NCBI GenBank assembly: GCA_024169445.1
Contig: JALKFA010000001.1
Coordinates: 2,852,001-2,916,000, forward strand
DNA from: Buttiauxella agrestis ATCC 33320
Lineage (GTDB): Bacteria; Pseudomonadota; Gammaproteobacteria; Enterobacterales; Enterobacteriaceae
Direction: 5' to 3'
Length of the DNA stretch: 64,000 bases
Part shown: positions 29,541 through 39,161 of the stretch, in pieces
Numbering within the stretch: position 1 is the first letter of the stretch
How the letters are laid out: the number at the start of each line of letters is the position of its first letter
Position numbers and translations under genes: made by a program
The notes under the pieces: model-generated
What the model was told of the DNA's origin: nothing
Seen by the model: only the letters and a program-made list of their open reading frames with translations
Database searches by the model: none

Positions 29541-29827
29541 ATGGTGGATGACGCCTGCGGCTTATCCACCCTACAAAACCAGAGCTTTCTGGAACGGGCA
29601 GGTCGGATAAGCGTTGTTTCATCCGACACTCGTGGAGCAAATGGTGGATGACGCCTGCGGCTTATCCACCCTACAAAACCAGAGTTTTCTGGAACGGGCT
29701 GGTCGGATAAGCGTTGTTTCATCCGACACTCGTGGAGCAAAGGGTGGATGACGCCTGTGGCTTATCCACCCTACAAAACCAGAGCTTTCTGGAACGGGTA
29801 GGTCGGATAAGCGTAGCGTCATCCGAC
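29541..29827. repeat. Three tandem 100-bp BIME units between hyuA and yqeA
   Basis: Units begin at 29541, 29641 and 29741, an exact 100-bp period. Each contains GGTGGATGACGCCTGCGGCT followed by TATCCACC, a linker CCTACAAAACCAGAG, and then GGTCGGATAAGCG ending TCATCCGACA. The third unit differs at a few bases and ends early. The whole 339-bp gap between yqeA and hyuA is otherwise empty. Confidence 0.9.
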
Positions 29828-29842
29828 ATCAGCAACTTATTG

Positions 29843-31252
29843 TTAAGTATCGCAATAGTTAAAAGGCTGGCGCTTCAGGAAACGTCCATCTCCTGCTATT
29901 CCGGTAAATTTTCCGAGACTGAAAACCTTTTTGCCGCGTGACAAGGTGTGGCGTATTTGCCCTTCGCAAACCATGCCTTCATACGGGCTGTAATCGGCAT
30001 TGTCGTGCAGTTCGCTGTGGAGAATCGTGGTGCGGGTTTTGGGGTCGATAATCACCACATCCGCGTCGAAGCCAGGGGCAATACAGCCTTTTTGCGGCCA
30101 TAGCCCGAACAGTTGTGCGGGCATGGCACTGGTCAGTGAAACAAAGTGTTCGGGTGAAATACGCCCGCTCATGACCGCGGCGGAAAACAGCAGCAGTAAG
30201 CGGTTTTCCACACCCGGAAGCCCGTTCGGGCAGCGGCTGAAATCACCGCCGGAAAGTGCTACCCGTTGTTGGTAAGGGAAAGTGCAGTGGTCGGTCGCGA
30301 CGACATCAATCGCACCGTCGTTGATTCCACACCACAAGGCGTCTTGTTCGCGGACATCACGCAACGGTGGGCTGAGAATAAATTTCAATGCGTCTTCGCG
30401 TGAATACAGACGTTCATCCAGCATTAAATATTGCGGGCAGGTTTCCACCCACACCGGCTGATGGCGCGCTTTTGCCAGCCGTAGGTAGTCAAGCCCAAGG
30501 CCATTAGAAAGATGGACGATATACAGCGGTGCATTACCCGAAAGCCGCGCGAGGTTAATCATGCGTGCGATGGCCTCGGCTTCACATTCTGGCGGGCGGC
30601 TGCGGGCGTGGTAGAGCGGGGCGGTGAGGTTGGCTGCCAGGAAATCAGCACGCCGTTGGGCAATCACCGCATCATTTTCCGGGTGGACGGTGGTCAGCGC
30701 CCCGGCTTCGTTAAGCCGTTGCAAAGCACGCAGTACATCGCTGTCGTTCAGCTTGTAGAGATAGGTCAGATAGAGTTTAAAACTGCTGATACCCGCATCG
30801 ACCATCGAGGGGATCTCGTCGATGATGGCATCATCAATGTGCTGGATAACACCATGAAAGCTATAGTCGACAACCGCTTTGCCACGCGCATAACCGTGAT
30901 AAGCCTCGAGCTGGTGGCGCAGGTTGCAACCTGCCGGGCCAAATCCCATATGGTCAATAATGGTTGTTGTACCGCCACACGCGGCGGCGCGGGTGCCGGT
31001 AAAAAAATCATCACAGCTACGGGCTATTCCGACATCAATATTAAAATGCGTGTGCACATCGACTCCACCTGGCATCACGTAGCAGCCAGCGGCATCAATA
31101 ACGTCGCAGTTGTCTGGAGCGGGAATATCCGCAGCAATGCGTTCGAACAAACCGTTGGCGATGAGTACGTCATGTTGTGCCTGGCCTGTGGCATTCACCA
31201 CGCAGCCGTTTTTAATCAGCACTTTTTTGGGCGGCATTTGGGAAGGAATCAT
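29843..31252 (-). CDS. hyuA: HyuA, D-stereospecific phenylhydantoinase-like amidohydrolase
   Basis: A 469-residue dihydropyrimidinase-family cyclic amidohydrolase. Binuclear metal site residues are visible: H67 and H69 in VDVHTHF, carbamylated K159 in SSFKLYL, His in FHGVIQHI, and ATDHCTF near 320. The E. coli enzyme hydrolyses phenylhydantoin in vitro; here it probably opens a hydantoin- or imidazolone-like ring from purine breakdown (inference). GGAG lies eight bases before the ATG at 31252. Confidence 0.93.
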   Translation of the reverse strand: MIPSQMPPKKVLIKNGCVVNATGQAQHDVLIANGLFERIAADIPAPDNCDVIDAAGCYVMPGGVDVHTHFNIDVGIARSCDDFFTGTRAAACGGTTTIIDHMGFGPAGCNLRHQLEAYHGYARGKAVVDYSFHGVIQHIDDAIIDEIPSMVDAGISSFKLYLTYLYKLNDSDVLRALQRLNEAGALTTVHPENDAVIAQRRADFLAANLTAPLYHARSRPPECEAEAIARMINLARLSGNAPLYIVHLSNGLGLDYLRLAKARHQPVWVETCPQYLMLDERLYSREDALKFILSPPLRDVREQDALWCGINDGAIDVVATDHCTFPYQQRVALSGGDFSRCPNGLPGVENRLLLLFSAAVMSGRISPEHFVSLTSAMPAQLFGLWPQKGCIAPGFDADVVIIDPKTRTTILHSELHDNADYSPYEGMVCEGQIRHTLSRGKKVFSLGKFTGIAGDGRFLKRQPFNYCDT

Positions 31253-31313
31253 GTTGGAAACTCCGTCAACAACAGGCTCCGTTGGTGGCCCAACGGAGCA
31301 TCGCCAGTAACAA

Positions 31314-32531
31314 TTATTTTTTCAGTTCAGACAGGTAGGCCAAAGGAATCGAGGCATACAGCGCAGCACAAGTCACCAGATGGTCTTTCCAGGTTTTTTC
31401 GTTCGGCGCGTGGGCTTCAGGCTCTTTACCTGGGCCAAAGCCGATAACCGGAATACCGTGGCGGCCCATGATGGAAACGCCGTTGGTCGAGAACGTCCAC
31501 TTATCCACCACCGGATCTTTGTGGAACAAGCCCTGGTAGGCTTTGCTGAGGGTTTTCACCGTGATGTGGTCTTCTTCCACTTTCCAGGTCGGGAAGTAAC
31601 ATTCGGTTGGATACACCAGGCCGGTCCATGATGGGCGGTCATATTCGTACATCGACACCGTGGCGTTAACGGCTTTGACCGAGTCGAGCGCGCGGATCTC
31701 TTCCAGCGCACCTTCCCAGGATTCGCCCCAGGTTAAGCGTCGGTCAATGGAAACCGCGCAACTGTCTGCCACTGCGCAACGGCTTGGTGAGGTGAAGAAA
31801 ATTTCCGAAACGGTTAGCGTCCCTTTGCCGAGGAAGTCGTCATTACCCAGACGGGTGGCCAGTTGCTGCAACTCGTTGAGGATTGGCCCCATTTTGAAGA
31901 TGGCGTTATCGCCGCGCTCTGGTGCGGAACCGTGGCAGCTCACGCCCTGCACATCAATGCGGATTTCCATGCGCCCGCGTTGGCCGCGATAAATCTGGCA
32001 ATCAGTCGGTTCGGTACTGACCACGAATTCCGGGCGAATGCCGGATTGTTCAATGATGTACTGCCAGCACAGCCCATCGCAGTCTTCTTCCTGAACGGTG
32101 CCGGTCACCAGCAGGGTGTACTGATCTTCCAGCCCTAAATCTTTGATAATTTTACCGGCGTAGACCATTGAAGCCATGCCGCCTTCCTGGTCCGATGCGC
32201 CACGTCCACCAATCAACTCCTCGGTTTCCATGCCCTGATACGGGTCGAATGACCAGTTTTTCATGTTGCCGACGCCAACGGTATCAATGTGGGCGTCCAT
32301 GGCAATCAGGTGTGGGCCGTGGCCGATGTAACCAAGAATATTGCCCATCGGGTCGATGACGATTTTATCGAAGCCGACTTTTTCCATCTCTTCTTTGATG
32401 CGATGCACGACGCGTTTTTCGTCGCAGCTTTCGCTTGGGATGGCAATCATGTCGCGCAGGAAGCGTGTCATATCGGCTTTGTAGTGTTCTGCTTTTTCTA
32501 ATACTAATTGGAATGGAACCTGCTTAGTCAT
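31314..32531 (-). CDS. ygeY: YgeY, M20-family metallohydrolase
   Basis: A 405-residue zinc-dependent amidohydrolase related to ArgE/DapE/acetylornithine deacetylases. Metal motifs include MDAHIDTVG (H81, D83), [13 protein letters not shown] and VQEEDCDG. The start at 32531 (MTKQVPF) has GGGAG upstream and matches E. coli YgeY; the longer frame to 32579 would overlap ygeX. The genes ygeX, ygeY and ygeW are associated with anaerobic urate degradation in gut bacteria. The substrate is likely an N-acyl or N-carbamoyl intermediate (inference). Confidence 0.92.
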   Translation of the reverse strand: MTKQVPFQLVLEKAEHYKADMTRFLRDMIAIPSESCDEKRVVHRIKEEMEKVGFDKIVIDPMGNILGYIGHGPHLIAMDAHIDTVGVGNMKNWSFDPYQGMETEELIGGRGASDQEGGMASMVYAGKIIKDLGLEDQYTLLVTGTVQEEDCDGLCWQYIIEQSGIRPEFVVSTEPTDCQIYRGQRGRMEIRIDVQGVSCHGSAPERGDNAIFKMGPILNELQQLATRLGNDDFLGKGTLTVSEIFFTSPSRCAVADSCAVSIDRRLTWGESWEGALEEIRALDSVKAVNATVSMYEYDRPSWTGLVYPTECYFPTWKVEEDHITVKTLSKAYQGLFHKDPVVDKWTFSTNGVSIMGRHGIPVIGFGPGKEPEAHAPNEKTWKDHLVTCAALYASIPLAYLSELKK

Positions 32532-32575
32532 TTCTTTAACTCCCTTAATGAAACTCATCTGTGAACCGCCAGGGT

Positions 32576-33775
32576 TCACGCAGTTGTCGGGTACGCGCCT
32601 TCCCAGACCACTTCGCGGTAGTGCTTCACGTCGGTATCACCTTCGGTACTGATAACCAGTACGACGGAATCGCGGTTCAGCCCCAGCTTTGCCATCAGTG
32701 TTTCGCGTTGTGGGTGGTAATGAACGGCGGCCAGCACGCCGAGGCCAACGGCACCCGATTCGCCAGAAATAATGCGCGGATCGTTGCCTAACGGGTTGCC
32801 CAGCACGCGCATCCCAAGTGCGGCAACCGAGTCCTGGCAGGAGATAAATTGCGTGGCGCAGTTGCGCAGCACCGTCCAGCCGAGCGGGTTAGGTTCACCA
32901 CAGGCAAGACCTGCCATGATGGTGGCCATATCACCGCCAACGTTGACGATGTCACCTTTCACACCCGAGCGGTAAATGCAGTCAGCCAGTTCTGGCTCAA
33001 CCACTACGGAGTGCAAGTGCTGCGCCCCATAAACATCGGCCAGATAACCGAGCACGCCACCGGCCATTGCGCCGACACCCGCCTGTAAAAAGACGTGTGT
33101 TGGCCGCTTGATGCCCAGCTGTTTCATCTGTTCAACGGCTTCGTCGGCCAGAGTCGAATAACCCTGCATAATCCAGGTCGGGATTTTGGTGTAGCCTTCC
33201 CAGGCTGTGTCCTGTACCACTTCCCAGCCGCGTTCTTTGGCGGTTTGCATGGTCATACGCACGGTGTCGTCGTAATTCATGTCGGTGACGATACATTCCG
33301 CGCCGAGATTCAAAATGTGGTCTACACGTTCTTGCGCCGACCCTTTCGGCATATAAACCACCGCATGCTGCCCTAATTGCCGTGCAGCCCAGGCCACGCC
33401 GCGCCCGTGGTTGCCATCGGTGGTGGTGGCGAAGGTCATTTTTTCTTTGATGGTGTTTTTGATTTTCTCAAACGAGAAATCGTTGATATCCATCTGGTAT
33501 TTTTCACACAGCAACTGTGCAATGGCGTAGGTGCCACCCAGCATTTTGAAGGCATTGAGGCCAAAACGCTGGGACTCATCTTTCACCAGAATTTTGCCGA
33601 TACCGAACAAGCTGGCGAGCTCATTAAGCTCACACAACGGGGTCGGTTGATAACCGGCTATCTTCTGGTGAAAAGCGCGGGCTTTGCGGGTTTGTTCGCT
33701 GGTGAACAGCGGAGATATTTCACCATTGAATAAACGGTTTTGTTCGATAGCTAACTTCAATGAGAAAACAGACAT
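32576..33775 (-). CDS. dpaL: YgeX (DpaL), 2,3-diaminopropionate ammonia-lyase
   Basis: A 399-residue fold type II PLP enzyme converting 2,3-diaminopropionate to pyruvate and two ammonia. The PLP lysine is K77 in LNAFKMLGG, and the catalytic acids D120 (TTTDGNHG) and D189 (VVQDTAW) are present as in the characterised E. coli enzyme. Its place in the operon supports diaminopropionate as a late intermediate of purine catabolism, giving pyruvate as the carbon outlet. Confidence 0.95.
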   Translation of the reverse strand: MSVFSLKLAIEQNRLFNGEISPLFTSEQTRKARAFHQKIAGYQPTPLCELNELASLFGIGKILVKDESQRFGLNAFKMLGGTYAIAQLLCEKYQMDINDFSFEKIKNTIKEKMTFATTTDGNHGRGVAWAARQLGQHAVVYMPKGSAQERVDHILNLGAECIVTDMNYDDTVRMTMQTAKERGWEVVQDTAWEGYTKIPTWIMQGYSTLADEAVEQMKQLGIKRPTHVFLQAGVGAMAGGVLGYLADVYGAQHLHSVVVEPELADCIYRSGVKGDIVNVGGDMATIMAGLACGEPNPLGWTVLRNCATQFISCQDSVAALGMRVLGNPLGNDPRIISGESGAVGLGVLAAVHYHPQRETLMAKLGLNRDSVVLVISTEGDTDVKHYREVVWEGAYPTTA

Positions 33776-33842
33776 AACCCAACCTCATTTAGCAAAAGAT
33801 GTTTTGCTGAAGGAGGCTCTGGCCTGTAGGCCAGAGACCCTT

Positions 33843-35030
33843 TTATTTGACACGTTTCACAGCATCTTTAAGCAGTTTTTCAAGGATTTGACCCGGGTTC
33901 GCATATTTACGCGACAGGATCATTGCGGCGATGATGTACGGCTTCCAGCTGGCTTCTTTGTAGGTTTCGATGCGGTATTTTTCGAACACGCCTTCGGTGA
34001 CTTCACCTTCTTTACAAGACACGCCGGAAATATCCGCAGGCAGGCAGTGCATATAAAGGGCTTCGCCGTCGCGGGTCAGCTTCATCATCTCTTCGGTGCA
34101 GTGCCAATTTTTGTGGTTAGCGTTTTGTGCCAGGCACTGTTTTTCCAGCGCTTTCAGGCCGTCGTGGTCATTGGCGCGCAGCAGGGTGGTGCGCTCTTCC
34201 ATGACTTTGTAAGGCGCCCAGGATTTTGGATAGACGATATCGGCGTCTTTAAATGCCTCTTCCATTGAGTTGACCTGGCGGAAGCTGCCGCCGGAAGATT
34301 TGGCATTGTTTTTTGCTACTTCCACGACATCAGGAATCAACTCATAACCGTCGGGATGTGCCAGCGTGACGTCCATTCCAAAGCGGGTCATCAGGCCGAT
34401 GATGCCTTGCGGTACGGACAGCGGTTTGCCGTAGCTTGGCGAATAGGCCCAGGTCATGGCGATTTTTTTGCCTTTTAGATTTTCCAGCGAACCGAAATGC
34501 TCACGCAGCCAGGCCAGATCGGCCATAGATTGCGTTGGGTGGTCAATGTCGCATTGCAGGTTGACCAGCGCAGGGCGTTGCGGCAGAACACCTTCTTCGT
34601 AACCTTCGTCCAGCGCGGCCCCCACTTCACGCATATAAGCATTGCCTGCACCAAGGAACATGTCATCGCGAATACCGATGGCGTCAGCACAGAAGGAGAT
34701 CATATTGGCGGTTTCGCGCACCGTTTCGCCGTGGGCAATTTGTGATTTGCCTTCGTCGAGGTCTTGTTGCGCCAGGCCCAGCATGTTTAGAGCAGATGCG
34801 TAAGAGAAACGGGTACGGGTCGAGTTATCACGGAAAACGGAGATGCCTAAACCATTGGTAAAGACGTTGGTGGCAATGTTATCGGCACGCATGGATTTCA
34901 GTGCGGCCGCGACGTCGAGGACTTGTTTAAGCTCATCCGGACTCTGTTCCCAGGTTAACAGGAAATCCTTTTCATGAAGATGAGAGTTAAGTTTGCTGAG
35001 ATCTTTAATTAAATCATTAATCGTTTTCAT
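33843..35030 (-). CDS. ygeW: YgeW, aspartate/ornithine carbamoyltransferase family protein
   Basis: A 395-residue transcarbamylase-like protein. The carbamoyl-phosphate loop STRTRFSYASAL begins at residue 70, and the second-substrate loop MHCLPADISGVSC lies near 330-342, the latter not matching ornithine or aspartate enzymes. The true acceptor is unknown; run in reverse it would make carbamoyl phosphate for YqeA (inference). The start is taken at the ATG 35030; a TTG at 35033 is possible. First gene of ygeW-ygeX-ygeY-hyuA-yqeA. A full ERIC element lies in the likely leader. Confidence 0.92.
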   Translation of the reverse strand: MKTINDLIKDLSKLNSHLHEKDFLLTWEQSPDELKQVLDVAAALKSMRADNIATNVFTNGLGISVFRDNSTRTRFSYASALNMLGLAQQDLDEGKSQIAHGETVRETANMISFCADAIGIRDDMFLGAGNAYMREVGAALDEGYEEGVLPQRPALVNLQCDIDHPTQSMADLAWLREHFGSLENLKGKKIAMTWAYSPSYGKPLSVPQGIIGLMTRFGMDVTLAHPDGYELIPDVVEVAKNNAKSSGGSFRQVNSMEEAFKDADIVYPKSWAPYKVMEERTTLLRANDHDGLKALEKQCLAQNANHKNWHCTEEMMKLTRDGEALYMHCLPADISGVSCKEGEVTEGVFEKYRIETYKEASWKPYIIAAMILSRKYANPGQILEKLLKDAVKRVK

Positions 35031-35101
35031 CAAAACACCCTTTGTTATGACTGGTCACAGGACGGCTGCACTGTGCAGGATTAACCCAACAAATCTATAC
35101 T

Positions 35102-35216
35102 CGTCATCCTTCAAGCTACTGGGGTGTTGGCTGCACTAACAAACCCCAGTCACTTACCTAAATAAGCTCCTGGGGACTTGCTCCCTTGCCGCCTATCTGC
35201 AACTTGAATGCTAACG
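35102..35216. repeat. ERIC element in the ygeW leader region
   Basis: Contains AACCCCAGTCACTTACC and AATAAGCTCCTGGGGACTTG, the two ERIC primer regions, with complementary ends CGTCATCCTTCAAG and TGCAACTTGAATGCTAACGG. It is near full length. If ygeW is transcribed from the sigma54-type element at 35241-35258, this ERIC would be carried in its mRNA leader. Confidence 0.85.
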
Positions 35217-35240
35217 GGTATGTGTGAGCTATTTATTGAT

Positions 35241-35258
35241 TAACAATAATTATGCCAG
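35241..35258 (-). promoter_or_regulatory. Putative sigma54 -24/-12 promoter of ygeW
   Basis: Minus-strand CTGGCATAATTATTGTTA. TGGCA and TTG are present with correct spacing, but the -12 GC is GT, so this is the weakest of the four sigma54-type elements. The predicted start near 35231 implies a leader of about 200 bases. Confidence 0.38.
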
Positions 35259-35301
35259 GTGCGGGGAAATGGCCGATTGAGCGGGGCAGGTGAATTAAAT
35301 G

Positions 35302-35317
35302 TGTGAACGCAATCGCT
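35302..35317. promoter_or_regulatory. CRP-like site upstream of ygeW
   Basis: TGTGA-N6-TCGCT, eight of ten core positions. Its centre is about 78 bases upstream of the predicted ygeW start. Confidence 0.4.
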
Positions 35318-35429
35318 AAAATCATGCTTTCTTAATGAATTGAGTGTCGATTATTTCATGTCGGGATAAATCAAATAAAAATAAAATTTAGCGGGCTGAC
35401 GGCACATTGCAGGATTATCATAAGCTCAC

Positions 35430-35473
35430 TCCCCAAATTGATAACAGCACATGGTGGATTATCAATTTGATAA
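35430..35473. promoter_or_regulatory. Two palindromic sites (putative YgeV enhancer) at ygeW-ygeV
   Basis: TTATCAATTTGATAA at 35459-35473 is a perfect copy of TTATCA-N3-TGATAA. TCCCCAAATTGATAA at 35430-35444 keeps one full half. Centres are 29 bases apart. The two also form a 10-bp inverted repeat AAATTGATAA/TTATCAATTT. Confidence 0.55.
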
Positions 35474-35642
35474 ATTAACGGTGAAAGCATCGGGGTGTTA
35501 ATTTGTGAGTAAATGAAAATAGGCCGATTATTATCACTGTTTTCATTTGCCAGATTAGTATTATGAACCTTGTTTTAAGGTCACCAGGAGTTCAGTAAGG
35601 GATAGTTAGACTATCAATAATTGCAAAGGGAAATTATCGATC

Positions 35643-37439
35643 ATGATGGCTGTGAATACTCAGTCGGTGCTGATGCAGATTCAACCGACGATCATCCGTT
35701 TTGCGAAGATGCTGGCAAGTGTGTTGCAACTGGAAATTGAGATTGTTGATATCAACCTGGTTCGTGTAGCAGGCACCGGCCCTTATGCTAAGTCTTTGGG
35801 ACGAAAGCTAAATGCTAATTCACGTTTGTTGAAACATGTCATTGAATCAAAGAAGGAAAAAGTCGTCACCCAGTCTGGTGTTGACCCTATTTGTGAAGGA
35901 TGTACAGATAAGCAAAATTGCCGGGAAAAAGCCTTCCTTGGTACACCGGTCATGTTTCAGAACTCCTGCGTTGGTGTGATTAGCCTGGTGGCACTTAATT
36001 GCGAACAGCAAGAACGCATAAAAGACAATTTGCGCGAATTTTCAGATTACGTGCAGCATATTTCCAATATCTTTATATCCAAACTTCTCGAAGACCAAAG
36101 CGGTGAGAGTAACGCCAGCGGGATACTGTTAAGCCTGATCGATAATATGGATCAGGGGGTGTTGATCTTTGATAAAAATAATCAGCTGAAATTTGCGAAC
36201 CCCGTCGCATTAAAAATATTAAAATCCAATCACGAGCAGTTGCTGGGGAAAACGATTTCTGCACGCGCGCTGACTTTTCAGAATTCTTTTACTAGCGGAA
36301 ATATGCAATATATTATTTCCCTCGATAATCGTAGCGAAATAATTATTGGCCAGTTGCTTACGGTGCAGGAAAACCAGATTTTTTTAATGGCATTTCATCA
36401 ATCACACACGGTTATTAATACTGATTCAAGTAACGAAGTTCCGCAGATCGAACATCTTATTGGCGAATGCCAGCCTATGCAGGCGTTAAAGCGTTTGATA
36501 GGCCGCATCGCACCTGGCCCGTCGAGTGTGATGATTACCGGTGAAAGTGGCACGGGTAAAGAGGTGGTCGCCTGGGCGATTCATAAACTTAGCAACCGTA
36601 ATGACAAACCCTTTATCGCGATTAACTGCGCCGCCATCCCTGAACAACTGCTGGAAAGCGAACTGTTTGGTTACGTCAAAGGTGCATTTACAGGTGCGTC
36701 GACCAACGGTAAGCAAGGGTTGATTCAGGCCGCCGATCAGGGGACGCTGTTCCTTGATGAAATTGGTGATATGCCATTAGTCATTCAGGCTAAATTGCTG
36801 CGTGCCATTGAAGCACGCGAAGTTCAGCCTATTGGCTCAAGCCGCCCCATCCCGGTTGATATCCGCATTATTTCTGCCACCAATCAGAATCTGGAAAAGT
36901 ATGTTTCTGAAGGGAAGTTTCGCGAAGATCTCTATTACCGTCTGAATGTCATTCCGGTGATACTGCCGCCGCTGCGCGATCGCAAAGAGGATTTGTCTTT
37001 ACTGATCCACTATTTTCTCAATTTGCACACTAAGCGTATTGGGCTGGTTTATCCGGGGATTGCAGCTGATGTTATGGCGCTGCTGGCAGCGTATCAATGG
37101 CCGGGAAATCTGCGTGAGTTAAGCAACATGATGGAGTATTTGGTGAATGTGGTTCCTTCCGGCGAAGTGATCACCACGTCGCTGTTGCCACCGAACATCG
37201 TCAATCAGCGGCATATTGTGGTTGATTTCAGCCGTGCGCGTACCGAGCAACCTCAAGAAATCAGCGAGTTACCTGAACATGGCGCACATGCGCTTGAGGA
37301 GATGGAAAAGCAGCTTATTGCCGAAGCGTTGGTGCGCCACGGTAATAAGAAACTGGCGGCGGATGAATTGGGGATAGGGATTGCGACCCTGTACCGCAAA
37401 ATAAAGAAGTATGGTACTGATGATAAGCCTCTTTCGTAG
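35643..37439 (+). CDS. ygeV: YgeV, sigma54-dependent transcriptional activator
   Basis: A 598-residue enhancer-binding protein. Residues 1-150 form a GAF-like sensor domain with cysteines C84, C87, C93 and C109 (ICEGC, then NCREKAF, then NSCVGV). A PAS-like domain follows (about 165-270, IDNMDQGVLIFD). The AAA+ domain (about 275-500) has Walker A GESGTGKE near 299 and the sigma54-contacting GAFTGA at 347-352. The C-terminus is a Fis-type helix-turn-helix (NKKLAADELGIGIATLYRKI). It is divergent from ygeW and is the obvious regulator of the island (inference). The cysteines suggest redox or oxygen sensing. Confidence 0.95.
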   Translation: MMAVNTQSVLMQIQPTIIRFAKMLASVLQLEIEIVDINLVRVAGTGPYAKSLGRKLNANSRLLKHVIESKKEKVVTQSGVDPICEGCTDKQNCREKAFLGTPVMFQNSCVGVISLVALNCEQQERIKDNLREFSDYVQHISNIFISKLLEDQSGESNASGILLSLIDNMDQGVLIFDKNNQLKFANPVALKILKSNHEQLLGKTISARALTFQNSFTSGNMQYIISLDNRSEIIIGQLLTVQENQIFLMAFHQSHTVINTDSSNEVPQIEHLIGECQPMQALKRLIGRIAPGPSSVMITGESGTGKEVVAWAIHKLSNRNDKPFIAINCAAIPEQLLESELFGYVKGAFTGASTNGKQGLIQAADQGTLFLDEIGDMPLVIQAKLLRAIEAREVQPIGSSRPIPVDIRIISATNQNLEKYVSEGKFREDLYYRLNVIPVILPPLRDRKEDLSLLIHYFLNLHTKRIGLVYPGIAADVMALLAAYQWPGNLRELSNMMEYLVNVVPSGEVITTSLLPPNIVNQRHIVVDFSRARTEQPQEISELPEHGAHALEEMEKQLIAEALVRHGNKKLAADELGIGIATLYRKIKKYGTDDKPLS

Positions 37440-37440
37440 A

Positions 37441-37780
37441 TCGGATGACGCAAAAGGTGGATGACGCCTGCGGCTTATCCCCCCTACAAAACCCATTCAC
37501 GGGTTGGATGACGCAAAAGGTGGATGACGCCTGCGGCTTATCCCCCCTACAAAACCCATTCACGGGTCGGATGACGCAAAAGGTGGATGACGCCTGCGGC
37601 TTATCCCCCCTACAAAACCCATTCACGGGTCGGATGACGCAAAAGGTGGATGACGCCTGCGGCTTATCCCCCTACAAAACCCAATCACGGGTCGGATGAC
37701 GCAAAAGGTGGATGACGCCTGTGGCTTATCCCCCCTACAAAACCCATTCACGGGTCGGATAAGCGTTAGCGTCATCCGAC
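37441..37780. repeat. Five tandem 62-64-bp REP-derived repeats plus a terminal REP half
   Basis: Copies begin at 37441, 37505, 37568, 37631 and 37693, with a terminal partial unit from 37755. Each reads CGGATGACGCAAAAGGTGGA, then TGACGCCTGCGGCTTATCCC, then CCTACAAAACCCATTCACGG. Copies are nearly identical; one has lost a C in the C run. The array fills the 349-bp gap between the convergent genes ygeV and xdhC. Confidence 0.92.
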
Positions 37781-37788
37781 ACCTGTGG

Positions 37789-38283
37789 CTAATGGCTGCT
37801 CCCGGCATCACATTTGCGCACCGCATCGACAATCATCTGGTAACCGGTGCAGCGGCATAAATTGCCCGCCAATCCCTGGCGAATTTGTAGCACTGTCATG
37901 GGCTGGCTGCGCGGTTTTGCCAGTAATGCGCTGGTGGCCATGATAAACCCAGGGGTGCAAAACCCGCATTGTACCGCGCCGCTTTCGGCAAAGGCTTGCT
38001 GAATGGCGGACGGCTTCCCGTGCAATGATTCCCCTTCGCTGGTACGAATCGTTTTACCGTGCGCCCATACCGCCAGATAAAGGCAGCTATCAATCGCGGT
38101 GCCGTCAACCAGCACCGTGCAGGCTCCGCATTCCCCGACGCAGCAACCCTGTTTAATACTGAGAAAACCCTGGGCGCGTAATACATCGGATAACGGCATC
38201 GCCGGGGAGACATTCAACTGATAGTTGGCGCCATTAATCCGGAAGTTGATGGTTTTGCTGTTCATTGCGATGTCACTATTCAT
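37789..38283 (-). CDS. xdhC: XdhC, [2Fe-2S] subunit of purine hydroxylase
   Basis: A 164-residue iron-sulfur subunit of xanthine dehydrogenase. Both clusters are fully liganded: C47, C52, C55 and C67 for the plant-ferredoxin-type cluster ([16 protein letters not shown]), and C106, C109, C143 and C145 for the second ([17 protein letters not shown]). It transfers electrons from the XdhA molybdenum centre to XdhB FAD. Its start overlaps the xdhB stop by eight bases, with GAGGGG upstream. In contrast to XdhD, no ligand is missing. Confidence 0.96.
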   Translation of the reverse strand: MNSDIAMNSKTINFRINGANYQLNVSPAMPLSDVLRAQGFLSIKQGCCVGECGACTVLVDGTAIDSCLYLAVWAHGKTIRTSEGESLHGKPSAIQQAFAESGAVQCGFCTPGFIMATSALLAKPRSQPMTVLQIRQGLAGNLCRCTGYQMIVDAVRKCDAGSSH

Positions 38284-39157
38284 TAATTTCCCCTCCAGCC
38301 TGTTTCACCGCCTGTTCGATAACGCGTTTGGTTAGCGTGCTGATCAGGTGCAAACGGAACGATTTTTCAGCACGCCAGGACGTTCTGGGTGACACATCCT
38401 GCGCGACCGCTTCCGCAATTGCCGCCAGGGTTTGTCGGGATAAAGGCTGCCCAGCCGCGGCTTGTTCGGCATGAGCACAACGTACCGGCGTGGGGGCGGC
38501 AACCCCGAAGGCGAGTTTGATTTCCCGGAAGCGGCCCGCATCTAATTCACATAATGCACTACAACCAATGGTGGAAATATCCATCGCATCGCGCATCGCG
38601 TATTTGAAACTCGCAGCTCCTTTATTACGGTAATTTTCTGGCTTGAAATGGAAGGCTACCAGCACTTCTCCGGCGGTTAATGCCACTTTACCTGGCCCGG
38701 TGTGGAAACCGTTAATCGAGGTAAAGCGCGTCCCCTGCGGGGTGGCAATTTCCAGCTCGGCTTCGTAAATCAGCGACGGGCAGGCAGAGTCGGCACTGGT
38801 TGCGCCATTGCAAATATTACCGCCGTAAGTGGCGACATTACGGATTTGCGGCCCGGCGATGACGGCAGCGGATGCTGCCAGCGCCGGAAGGTGTTGCTGC
38901 ACTAGCGGATGTTCGATGAGTTCGCTAAAGGTGGTGCCGGAGCCGATGCGAATTGCGCCGTGGGCGTTGCATGTCACGCCGCGCAATTCGGCTAAATCAT
39001 GAATGTCGACGATATGGCGAAAACGCGGGTTGAGATGATGGAGCTGAATTAATACGTCGGTTCCACCCGCCAGCAAGCGGGCCTGGTCATCTTCCATCAG
39101 CAGGGCGACCGCGTGCGCGACGCTCTCGGCATGGTGGTAACGTTCAATGTCATACAT
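38276..39157 (-). CDS. xdhB: XdhB, FAD-binding subunit of purine hydroxylase
   Basis: A 293-residue FAD subunit of the XdhABC xanthine dehydrogenase. FAD-contacting segments are [16 protein letters not shown] near residues 29-44 and [21 protein letters not shown] near 105-125, which is the family TIGGN motif region. It is four bases downstream of xdhA and overlaps xdhC. E. coli XdhABC is reported to act on hypoxanthine/xanthine. Confidence 0.95.
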   Translation of the reverse strand: MYDIERYHHAESVAHAVALLMEDDQARLLAGGTDVLIQLHHLNPRFRHIVDIHDLAELRGVTCNAHGAIRIGSGTTFSELIEHPLVQQHLPALAASAAVIAGPQIRNVATYGGNICNGATSADSACPSLIYEAELEIATPQGTRFTSINGFHTGPGKVALTAGEVLVAFHFKPENYRNKGAASFKYAMRDAMDISTIGCSALCELDAGRFREIKLAFGVAAPTPVRCAHAEQAAAGQPLSRQTLAAIAEAVAQDVSPRTSWRAEKSFRLHLISTLTKRVIEQAVKQAGGEINE

Positions 39158-39161
39158 AGCA

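Larger units (their letters stand above)
35031..35642. promoter_or_regulatory. Divergent ygeW-ygeV control region
   Basis: A 612-bp gene-free, AT-rich stretch. From the ygeW side it holds an ERIC element (about 35102-35216), a sigma54-like promoter for ygeW (35241-35258), a CRP-like site (35302-35317) and two palindromes (35430-35444 and 35459-35473). About 170 bp with no further recognisable motif then precede ygeV, whose own promoter is not evident. Confidence 0.6.

Noticed and set aside
35396-35412. GACGGCACATTGCAGG as a sigma54 element near ygeV
   Set aside because: GG and GC are only eight bases apart.
37445-37699. Open frames through the tandem array coding repeats of MTQKVDDACGLSPLQNPFTG and similar peptides on both strands
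   Set aside because: The repeat period is near 63, a multiple of three, so frames stay open by chance. There is no ribosome site and the DNA is plainly REP-derived.
37441-37780. CRISPR-like appearance of the 63-bp array
   Set aside because: The copies are identical head-to-tail units with no variable spacers and no cas genes nearby.
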